NCBI GenBank assembly: GCA_965207705.1 | Contig: OZ242292.1 | Coordinates: 1,302,001 to 1,366,000 of the forward strand | Source of the DNA: JAAOII01 sp965207705 | GTDB taxonomy: Bacteria; Pseudomonadota; Gammaproteobacteria; CBDBNL01; JAAOII01 | Direction: 5' to 3' | DNA length: 64,000 nt | Shown: in pieces, positions 57,923 through 64,000 of the stretch | Layout: the number at the start of each line of letters is the position of its first letter | How positions within the stretch are numbered: position 1 is the first letter of the stretch | Made by a program: the position numbers and the translations under genes | Notes under the pieces: model-generated | Database searches by the model: none | Seen by the model: the letters and a program-made list of their open reading frames with translations, nothing else | Told to the model about the DNA's origin: nothing

Positions 57923-58769
57923 AGGCGCGGAGTAAAGACCAAGCGGCAACTTGATTGGCGCCGCCGCGTTTTAGGGTGTGGGCTAATTCATGCACTGTGG
58001 TAGTGGAGGTGATTACATCGTCTATTATCAGTATGTTCTTGCCTTGTATTCTTGCAGTGTCGTTTAGGGCAAAGGCGCCGGTGAGGTTTTTGCGTCTTTG
58101 TTGTAATGTTAAGTTATATTGCGGGACGGTTGCCTTAATTCTATGGCAGATGCTATGCTTTGCGGAGTTTATGGGTAATCCTAAAAAAGATGCTAAGGGT
58201 TTGATAAGTTCAACGACTTGATTGAAACCGCGCTCGCGCAATTTATTCTTATGCAACGGCATGGGCAATATGAGGTCGGGTGGAGAATTAAGTATATACG
58301 CATTAGGCGAGTGGGCGGCTTCTTGGCTATTGGTAAGCAGGTTGTTTATGTATGCCTCCAACCATAGGTTGCCAAGGATGTTGGCATAATAAATCAGGTT
58401 GTTAAACTTGAGGTGATGTAGGGCTTTGCTTAGTGGAGGGAAATATGCGTAAGGCGCCCATGCCATTGATAAAGGTGGGGGATTGAGGTAGCAGGCGGAA
58501 CAGAGGTTGTCGCTATATTCTGCATTTTCTGCATTTCCTGCTACATAAGCGTTTGGAGGTTGTCCAGTTAAGCTATATTCCATAGGCAGAGCGCAAAGCC
58601 GACAGGAGCGAGTGATAATAGGCATAGCCGCGCGACAATTATCGCAGCAATTATTCTTGCCATTGCTGTCTAAACAAAAAACACAGGTTGCGCCGCCACT
58701 GATGGCGTTTATTGTGTTTGTTAGATTATTCTTTGTTAGGTGTTTTGTTAGGTGTTTTGTTCCCCACAT
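57921..58769 (-). CDS. comF: ComF family phosphoribosyltransferase-like protein
   Basis: 282 residues. N-terminal zinc-ribbon cysteines (CVFC...CDNC, then CRLC and CSAC), a middle helical part with ALHHLKFNN and LILPMPLHKNKLRERGFNQ. The C-terminal phosphoribosyl-binding loop is ILIIDDVITSTTTV. This is the ComF/GntX family, needed for DNA uptake in naturally transformable bacteria and linked to DNA metabolism elsewhere. The start region holds a 12-bp direct repeat (58736-58759) coding KHLT twice, and the true start could be a little downstream. The gap to hinT (58770-58866) is AT-rich simple sequence with no gene. Confidence 0.88.
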   Translation of the reverse strand: MWGTKHLTKHLTKNNLTNTINAISGGATCVFCLDSNGKNNCCDNCRAAMPIITRSCRLCALPMEYSLTGQPPNAYVAGNAENAEYSDNLCSACYLNPPPLSMAWAPYAYFPPLSKALHHLKFNNLIYYANILGNLWLEAYINNLLTNSQEAAHSPNAYILNSPPDLILPMPLHKNKLRERGFNQVVELIKPLASFLGLPINSAKHSICHRIKATVPQYNLTLQQRRKNLTGAFALNDTARIQGKNILIIDDVITSTTTVHELAHTLKRGGANQVAAWSLLRA

Positions 58770-58866
58770 TTATTCTTATTGGGTTTATTATTATGTCTAT
58801 GTCTATATATGCATTTACATTTACATTTATATTGATATTAGCTTATGTAGATGATTGTCCGCCGCT

Positions 58867-59211
58867 CTAAAAATGAGGCATCTTCTTGCCACCTACTAGG
58901 TGTAAGTGAATATGGTATACCATCTGTCCGCCATTTTCACGACAATTAAACTGCATGCGATAGCCATCTTGCGCTACGTTATTTTCGCGCGCCAGTTTAG
59001 TGGCAACCAGAACAATATGTCCGATTAATTCCTTGTCTTCTTCTTGCAGGTCGTCAGTGGTTTTTATGTGCTTGCGTGGAACTATCAATAGATGCAATGG
59101 CGCCGCAGGACTAATGTCTTTAAATGCAATGACGTGCTCGTCTTCGTAAACAATGTCTGCGGGAATCTCGCGATTGATAATCTTTATAAAAAGGTCTTCG
59201 TTATGTGTCAT
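58867..59211 (-). CDS. hinT: HIT-family nucleotide phosphoramidase HinT
   Basis: 114 residues, usual Hint length. DLFIKIINREIPADIVYEDEHVIAFKDISPAAPLHLLIVPRKHI and the histidine triad HIHLHLVGG near the C-terminus define the Hint branch. Acts as an AMP-lysine / nucleoside phosphoramidate hydrolase in the cytoplasm. Lies 35 bp downstream of the tRNA-Met gene on the same strand and may be co-transcribed with it. Confidence 0.93.
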   Translation of the reverse strand: MTHNEDLFIKIINREIPADIVYEDEHVIAFKDISPAAPLHLLIVPRKHIKTTDDLQEEDKELIGHIVLVATKLARENNVAQDGYRMQFNCRENGGQMVYHIHLHLVGGKKMPHF

Positions 59212-59246
59212 ATACTTAGTGTGTTACTTTTCGGTTATCAGAAATA

Positions 59247-59320
59247 TGGCTATGGGTGGACTTGAACCACCGACCCCAGCGTTATGAGTGCTGTGCTCTA
59301 ACCGACTGAGCTACATAGCC
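59247..59320 (-). tRNA. tRNA-Met (CAT), elongator type
   Basis: 74-nt cloverleaf on the - strand: acceptor GGCTATG/CATAGCC, D-arm AGCTCAGTCGGTTAGAGC, anticodon arm around CTCATAA with CAT, and a TpsiC arm ending GGTTCAAGTCC. It resembles elongator tRNA-Met rather than initiator, which usually starts C-G. CCA is not encoded. Confidence 0.95.
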
Positions 59321-59330
59321 GATTTTGTTA

Positions 59331-59336
59331 ATTATA
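59331..59336 (-). promoter_or_regulatory. -10 box of tRNA-Met
   Basis: TATAAT on the - strand, 10 nt before the mature tRNA 5' end; -35 not clear. Confidence 0.5.
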
Positions 59337-59402
59337 AGGGATAAGTTGTTAATTTTACCGCAGGATTAATAACTTATGTTGTTGTTTAATTAATTTATCG
59401 TT

Positions 59403-59411
59403 TGTTATAAT
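59403..59411 (+). promoter_or_regulatory. Extended -10 promoter of pabA/trpG-like gene
   Basis: TGTTATAAT, ending 6 nt before ATG 59418; TTGTTT 18 bp upstream may serve as -35. An AGGA lies inside the 6-nt leader. Confidence 0.6.
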
Positions 59412-59417
59412 AGGATT

Positions 59418-60050
59418 ATGTTGGCGCTCATTGATAACTATGATTCTTTTACTTATAACCTGGTGCAGTATTTGGGTGAGCTGGGGGCATCATCGCAAGT
59501 GTATCGCAATGATGAAGTAACTGTGCCTGAACTGAGGGCGAAACTTAGCGCCGCTAAAACGCAAGCAATCATTATATCGCCTGGACCCTGCACGCCAAAT
59601 GAGGCGGGTATTTCAATGCAGGTTACGCGCGAACTTGCTGCGAACTTTCCAATTCTTGGAGTATGCTTGGGGATGCAAGCAATGGTTCAAGCTTATGGCG
59701 GCAAGATAATAACTGCGGATAAAATAATGCATGGCAAGGTTTCAAGTGTGTTCCATAACGGAAGTTCTCTGTTTGAGGGTGTTGATAATCCTTTTCAGGC
59801 AGCGCGCTATCATTCATTGTCGGCGCAGCAAGAGTCCTTGCCACAGTGTTTTGAGATAACCGCCTGGACGAGCCATGATAATGGTGGTAAGGATGCGGAT
59901 ATTGCAGAATCTTATAATCAGATTGAGGAAATAATGGGCGTGCGCCATAAAGAGTTGCCTTTGATGGGAGTGCAGTTTCATCCAGAATCTATTCTCACCA
60001 AGCAGGGAAAAAACATACTAAAGAATTTTTTAACAATGATAGCAAATTAG
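59418..60050 (+). CDS. pabA: Glutamine amidotransferase of anthranilate/aminodeoxychorismate synthase
   Basis: 210 residues, class I glutamine amidotransferase. MLALIDNYDSFTYNLVQYLGELG, IISPGPCTPNEAG, nucleophile Cys in GVCLGMQA, and the His-Glu of QFHPESILT. PabA and TrpG are the same type and one protein often serves both folate and tryptophan synthesis. No trpE, pabB or trpD neighbour is present, so which partner it serves cannot be decided; the symbol is tentative. Confidence 0.88.
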   Translation: MLALIDNYDSFTYNLVQYLGELGASSQVYRNDEVTVPELRAKLSAAKTQAIIISPGPCTPNEAGISMQVTRELAANFPILGVCLGMQAMVQAYGGKIITADKIMHGKVSSVFHNGSSLFEGVDNPFQAARYHSLSAQQESLPQCFEITAWTSHDNGGKDADIAESYNQIEEIMGVRHKELPLMGVQFHPESILTKQGKNILKNFLTMIAN

Positions 60051-60071
60051 AATGTATATCAGATTAACTAA

Positions 60072-60077
60072 TATAAT
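60072..60077 (+). promoter_or_regulatory. Possible -10 box of tpx
   Basis: TATAAT about 50 bp before the tpx ATG; no clear -35. Confidence 0.35.
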
Positions 60078-60127
60078 TAACATAACTTATTAACGCATAA
60101 CCATGCATAACATAGAGGAAACATAAC

Positions 60128-60622
60128 ATGCAAGTAACATTAAAAGGAAACCCAGTTAACATCAAAGGCAATCTGCCGCAAGTTGGCTTAATGATGCCAA
60201 ACTTTTCATTGGTGAATGGTGATTTAGCAGAAGTATCTTTAGCTGATTTTAAGGCATCGCGCTTGGTGCTGAATATCTTTCCCAGCTTGGATACTGGCAC
60301 CTGCGCCGCATCTGTGCGAAGGTTTAATCAAGAAGCGGCATCTCTGGAGGATACTCAAATACTATGTATATCCGCCGACTTGCCTTTCGCCCAACAGAGG
60401 TTCTGTGGAGCAGAGGGCATTGATAAGGTTGTTACTCTTTCTGCCTATAGGTCAGATTTTGGCGATGACTATGGTATCAAAATGGTAGACGGACCTTTGC
60501 AGAATCTGCTGGCGCGTAGTGTGTTGGTTGCCGATGCCGAGCGTAATATTACCTATTGCCAATTAGTGCCAGAAATTACTGAAGAACCAGATTATTCTGC
60601 GCTGCTGCAACAATTGTCCTAA
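60128..60622 (+). CDS. tpx: Thiol peroxidase Tpx
   Basis: 164 residues, atypical 2-Cys peroxiredoxin. Peroxidatic Cys 59 in FPSLDTGTCAASVRRFN, resolving Cys 93 in PFAQQRFCGAEG; GNPVNI near the start and LVPEITEEPDY near the end match E. coli Tpx. Reduces hydroperoxides with thioredoxin in the cytoplasm or periplasm side. A GAGGAAA ribosome site precedes the ATG. Confidence 0.95.
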   Translation: MQVTLKGNPVNIKGNLPQVGLMMPNFSLVNGDLAEVSLADFKASRLVLNIFPSLDTGTCAASVRRFNQEAASLEDTQILCISADLPFAQQRFCGAEGIDKVVTLSAYRSDFGDDYGIKMVDGPLQNLLARSVLVADAERNITYCQLVPEITEEPDYSALLQQLS

Positions 60623-60697
60623 CTGCTATTGCCTATTCCTGCTTATTTTTGTTGCGTGTTTGGACGCAGGATTAATCTAGGAGGGATTATATAAGCC

Positions 60698-61819
60698 CTA
60701 AATAAAATTGAGTGGAACCCTGGAGGTTAGTCCAGTAAATAGGCGATTCACAATTGTATCAAAAGCATCTGCCACTTCGTTGGCAGGCAGGTTTGCCCCC
60801 CAGAGTTCAACTTCATCTCCTACTTGAGCGTTAGGGCAGTTTTTTAAGTCAAGACATATCATGTCCATTGATACTCTGCCAGATAAAAAACATCTGTGTC
60901 CATTTACTAAGACAGGCACAGGAGTAGCTGCCGAGCGGCGCGGATAGCCATCCGCATAACCTATAGGGGCAACCCCCATTAAGCAATCAGCGGGACAACG
61001 CCATACTCCTTCATAACCCACTAAATCGCCCGCTTTGAGTTGGCGCACTGAGATTAGTTTGCTTTTTAGTTGCATCCCAGCTCGTAAGTCCAGTTCCTGC
61101 GCTGAGGTATTGTCCAGCGGGGATGCACCGTATAGCATAATGCCAGGTCTTTCGTAATCGTTTGCTGTGCCGTGCGCTGCTGGGAGATTGCACAAGGCGG
61201 CGGAATTGCAGATAGATAAGGGTATTTGCTGTTGGGTGGATTGCTGGATGGAAGTTAGGGCATGGTGAAAAACGCGCACCTGCTCTTGCGCTTCTTCGGT
61301 GTTAGCGCGATTCGCAGCAGCGAGATGCGTCATAATGCCGCAAAGATGCAGATGTGGGTTGGCGCTAACCTGTTGGTAAGCTGCCAATAATTCTGTGGAG
61401 GATAGTCCCAGTCGGTTCATTCCGCTGTTGTGTTTAAGCCATATTCCGAGCGGCTTGTTTAGTTGCTCCTTGCCAAGTATTTTTAGTTGTTCAGTGTGGT
61501 GGATAGTTGCAATAAGATTGTGTTGCAGATGAGATTGCAAGTCCACCACATCAGAAAAACCTTCCAAAGTTATTATGTTTTTTTGGCTGCCTATATTTTG
61601 TAAATGCTCTCTTAAAGCTATTCCTTCATCAGAGAAGGCGACAGCAAAGGAATCTACCTCTGCAAGTTCATCAAAGCATGAGGCGACCTGCGGCATACTA
61701 TGTCCGTAAGCATTACTTTTAATAACTGCAATTATCTTGCCGCGGCTTAACGAGGCGGCTTTTATGAGGTTGTGCTTAAGTGCCGATAAATCTATTAGGG
61801 CTTTAGTGGGACGAGTCAT
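60698..61819 (-). CDS. alr: Alanine racemase
   Basis: 373 residues, fold-type III PLP enzyme. PLP Lys 34 in IIAVIKSNAYGHS, RPGIMLYGASP, the catalytic Tyr in GYADGYPR and a C-terminal RVSMDMICLDL region. Supplies D-alanine for peptidoglycan. It follows dnaB by 31 bp on the same strand; dnaB-alr adjacency is also known from E. coli. Confidence 0.94.
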   Translation of the reverse strand: MTRPTKALIDLSALKHNLIKAASLSRGKIIAVIKSNAYGHSMPQVASCFDELAEVDSFAVAFSDEGIALREHLQNIGSQKNIITLEGFSDVVDLQSHLQHNLIATIHHTEQLKILGKEQLNKPLGIWLKHNSGMNRLGLSSTELLAAYQQVSANPHLHLCGIMTHLAAANRANTEEAQEQVRVFHHALTSIQQSTQQQIPLSICNSAALCNLPAAHGTANDYERPGIMLYGASPLDNTSAQELDLRAGMQLKSKLISVRQLKAGDLVGYEGVWRCPADCLMGVAPIGYADGYPRRSAATPVPVLVNGHRCFLSGRVSMDMICLDLKNCPNAQVGDEVELWGANLPANEVADAFDTIVNRLFTGLTSRVPLNFI

Positions 61820-61850
61820 TATTCATTAATGAGCTAAGGGGTGGGGCGTC

Positions 61851-63335
61851 TTAGGATAATTGTTGCGAGGGGTAATCCATATCATCATCGCTTACTCCCT
61901 GCCCGACATCAACATCGTCATAGTTAGAATGTTCAAGGTTGCCAAAACTGGCATTCTCTGCTTTAAATGATAGTTTAACCATTCCAGTAGGACCATTACG
62001 TTGTTTGCCTATGATGATTTCAGCAATTCCTTTGGACTCGGGCTTGTCTTTGTAGTATACTTCATCGCGATAGATAAATAGAATCACATCGGCATCTTGT
62101 TCAATTGCGCCAGAATCGCGCAAATCCGACATAGCTGGACGTTTGTTGTCGCGCCCTTCAACCGCGCGGTTTAGTTGTGATAAAGCCAGAACAGGGACAT
62201 TGAACTCTTTGGCAATCCCCTTAAGTGAGCGAGATATTTCCGAGATTTCATTGGTGCGGTTTTCATTGGTATGCATCATTTTCATCAGCTGAATATAATC
62301 CACAACGACCAAGCCCAGATCCACTTCAACTGGCAGCATGCGCTTAACTCTGCGAATACGGCTACGGATTAACATAGGAGTTAGGTCTAATGAATCATCT
62401 ATGTAGATTTCTGCGCTATCCAGCATTTCGCCTGCCTGCCTAATCTTAAGCCAGTCGGATTCTGTTAGTCGTCCATCGCGTACCCGCGCCAGGTTTACCG
62501 AACCGAGAATTGAGATAAAACGCATAACTAACATTGAGGTTGGCATCTCCATGCTGAATATCAGGGCAGCTTTATTATCCGATATAACGGCGCTTGCCGC
62601 TATGTTGAGAGCGAAGCTGGTCTTACCCATTGAGGGGCGTCCCGCTAATACTATGAAATCGGATTTTTGTAACCCCGATGTTTTGCTATCCAATACAGCA
62701 AAGCCAGTGCTTTGCCCAGTTATCTGATTTGGGTTGTTGAAGTAAAAATCAATTTCTGCCATCACTTCATTGATTGCTTGGCCTACTTTTATTATGTTGG
62801 GGGCTTTTTCGCTTTTATCGCCGAGGTCAAAAATTTTCTGTTCTGCTTCTTGTAGGACTTCTTGAATATTGGCATGACGGGAACTCTCGGCATTGGCAGA
62901 CATTGTTTTGGTTAGCTGAATAAACTTGCGTCTCAATGCTCTGTCATGTATTAATGATGAATAGATGTTGATGTTTTCACCTGAGGTGGCGTTGGCGGTT
63001 AACTCCGAGATATATTCTTTGCCGCCTGCCTCTGCCAGTTTACCGCGTAGTTTGAGTTCCTCTATAACTGTTATAGGGTCAATAGAGCTATTCTTGTTGT
63101 ATAAAGCTAAAGCGGCATCGTAGATATGGCGGTTCTGAGCATTGGAAAAATCTTTTGCTTCCAATGGAGAGTTTATTCTATCCCAAGTTTCGTCATCAAG
63201 CATCAGCATTCCCAATAGCATTTGCTCGGCTGCCTCCGCATGAATTAGTCCTTGGGAGTCGCCCTCAAACTGTTCTGCTTGATTCTGCGAATCTTGCAGG
63301 TCGTTATATTGCTCAGTGTCAGGTTTCTTTATCAT
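61851..63335 (-). CDS. dnaB: Replicative DNA helicase DnaB
   Basis: 494 residues. The N-terminal domain has AEAAEQMLLGMLMLDDETWDRI; the RecA-like domain has Walker A LAGRPSMGKTSFALN, Walker B VVDYIQLM, ALSQLNRAVEGR and RDSGAIEQDADVILFIYRDE. The last 20 residues are acidic. The hexamer unwinds DNA at replication forks. A 12-bp tandem array sits 18 bp upstream of its start; no clear -10 box is seen there. Confidence 0.96.
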   Translation of the reverse strand: MIKKPDTEQYNDLQDSQNQAEQFEGDSQGLIHAEAAEQMLLGMLMLDDETWDRINSPLEAKDFSNAQNRHIYDAALALYNKNSSIDPITVIEELKLRGKLAEAGGKEYISELTANATSGENINIYSSLIHDRALRRKFIQLTKTMSANAESSRHANIQEVLQEAEQKIFDLGDKSEKAPNIIKVGQAINEVMAEIDFYFNNPNQITGQSTGFAVLDSKTSGLQKSDFIVLAGRPSMGKTSFALNIAASAVISDNKAALIFSMEMPTSMLVMRFISILGSVNLARVRDGRLTESDWLKIRQAGEMLDSAEIYIDDSLDLTPMLIRSRIRRVKRMLPVEVDLGLVVVDYIQLMKMMHTNENRTNEISEISRSLKGIAKEFNVPVLALSQLNRAVEGRDNKRPAMSDLRDSGAIEQDADVILFIYRDEVYYKDKPESKGIAEIIIGKQRNGPTGMVKLSFKAENASFGNLEHSNYDDVDVGQGVSDDDMDYPSQQLS

Positions 63336-63353
63336 TCGTGCCGTTCTTTTAAG

Positions 63354-63413
63354 GGTGTATTCCCGGGTGCATTCCAGAATAAATTCCAGAGTACATTCCA
63401 GAGTACATTAAAG
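63354..63413. repeat. Five 12-bp tandem repeats upstream of dnaB
   Basis: Consecutive units ggtgtattcccg, ggtgcattccag, aataaattccag, agtacattccag, agtacattaaag. They begin 18 bp from the dnaB ATG. The remaining gap (63414-63477) is AT-rich with nothing recognisable. Confidence 0.9.
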
Positions 63414-63477
63414 GGTTGTTATTTTAACCTATATACCTGCTAATAGGATAAAAAGAAGTAAGTTATTTAGTTATGAG

Positions 63478-64000
63478 TTATTTTTGCAGTGGTTGTGCTG
63501 TAACATGCATTGTATAGCTGCCAGTTTCCCCTCCAAAGATGCGCGCCTCAAGATAATAGGTGCCAGCGGGTACTTCCTGTTGTATGCGGAAATTATTGTT
63601 CCCACCGCTTTGGTCATCATAAGCTACTTCAAAACCATTAGCATCATATAATGCGCCAATAGTATCAACACGGGGACCACCCTGCACACCATTTTCATCA
63701 GTGTATGCCGTAAGTATACTTGGATGCTGTAAGGTAAAACGTATAAAATCCCTGTGGTCTGGCGTGCTTATTCCGCGTCTAAAATGAAAGGGCAGAGATG
63801 AAATTGTTGGCAGAGGTTGCGCATTAACATTTAATGTATAGTTGCCAGTGGTAAAAGGGTAATAGCCATTCATCTCAATGTAGTGGGAACCAACTGATAA
63901 CGGGAGGATTATAGGCAAACTGTATCTTCGTAGAGAATAAGCGGAAGTTATTGGGGAAATAGCAGAATCATATAATCTAACATAAGTATCAATGGAATCA
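63478..64000 (-). CDS. Protein with two PPC-like beta-sandwich domains, 5' end cut
   Basis: The frame is open through the right edge, reading DTYVRLYDSA before the in-frame TTG at 63918, so the gene starts outside. Two PPC-type (pre-peptidase C-terminal) domains are seen. The first ends VGSHYIEMNGYYPFTTGNYTLNV. The second runs from FTLQHPSILTAYTDENG through GALYDANGFEVAYDDQSGG to VPAGTYYLEARIFGGETGSYTMHV. PPC domains are found at the ends of secreted proteins and peptidases; the catalytic or anchor part, if any, is outside the window. The stop is at 63478. Confidence 0.75.
   Translation of the reverse strand, partial: DSIDTYVRLYDSAISPITSAYSLRRYSLPIILPLSVGSHYIEMNGYYPFTTGNYTLNVNAQPLPTISSLPFHFRRGISTPDHRDFIRFTLQHPSILTAYTDENGVQGGPRVDTIGALYDANGFEVAYDDQSGGNNNFRIQQEVPAGTYYLEARIFGGETGSYTMHVTAQPLQK

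Noticed and set aside
58612..58854. Open frame over the comF start and the comF-hinT gap
   Set aside because: Its second half is simple-sequence AT repeats coding Tyr/Ile runs, antisense to comF; not a credible protein.
60653..60668. Stem TGCGT/ACGCA between tpx and alr as bidirectional terminator
   Set aside because: Only 5 bp and no T-run on the proper side for either gene.

Overview
The window looks like a piece of an AT-rich gammaproteobacterial chromosome. The gene pairs and families point that way: dnaB next to alr, a Tpx very close to the enterobacterial enzyme, a PuuA/PuuB/PotF polyamine set, TesA, ComF, HinT and an elongator tRNA-Met. I could not identify the genus. The giant adhesin-like proteins suggest a marine or host-associated life style, but that is inference.

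Positions 1-42610 are an accessory block of seven very large, same-strand repeat proteins. The first three (5'-cut gene ending at 6523; 6748-19845; about 20102-23338) form one family: lipoprotein signal, tandem cadherin-like beta modules, a short acidic calcium-type (thrombospondin type 3-like) stretch, a GLUG-rich head and a shared Cys-containing tail. Their main difference is module number (1080, more than 2170 and 4365 residues). The middle gene carries an exact 753-bp / 1149-bp higher-order repeat. The next four (23396-27868, 27944-31426, 31495-35427, 35537-42610) are a second family: lipoprotein signal, 5-7 fibronectin-III-like modules interleaved with acidic stalks, GLUG heads and a tail ending near LTC...QRP. 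Three of these share the same promoter, with the -10 box 7-8 nt before the start codon, so their mRNAs should be almost leaderless.

Positions 42611-43092 are a non-coding mosaic of short repeats and REP-like hairpins. They are followed by an HD-domain phosphohydrolase and a YwgA/Panacea-like protein (43138-45242).

Positions 45294-57041 are a polyamine region. The + strand has a quinone oxidoreductase, an aldehyde dehydrogenase, a putrescine-type aminotransferase and an agmatinase-family enzyme. The - strand has PotF-type binding protein, PotA/B/C-type transporter, gamma-glutamylputrescine oxidase and gamma-glutamylpolyamine synthetase. Together they would import putrescine, make it from agmatine, and degrade it by a glutamylated route, a transaminase route, or both.

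Positions 57135-63335 are ordinary housekeeping genes (tesA, comF, hinT, tRNA-Met, pabA/trpG, tpx, alr, dnaB). Two gaps here hold short tandem arrays with near-helical periods: ten 11-bp units between tesA and comF, and five 12-bp units before dnaB. The window ends in a 5'-cut secreted-type protein with two PPC-like beta-sandwich domains.
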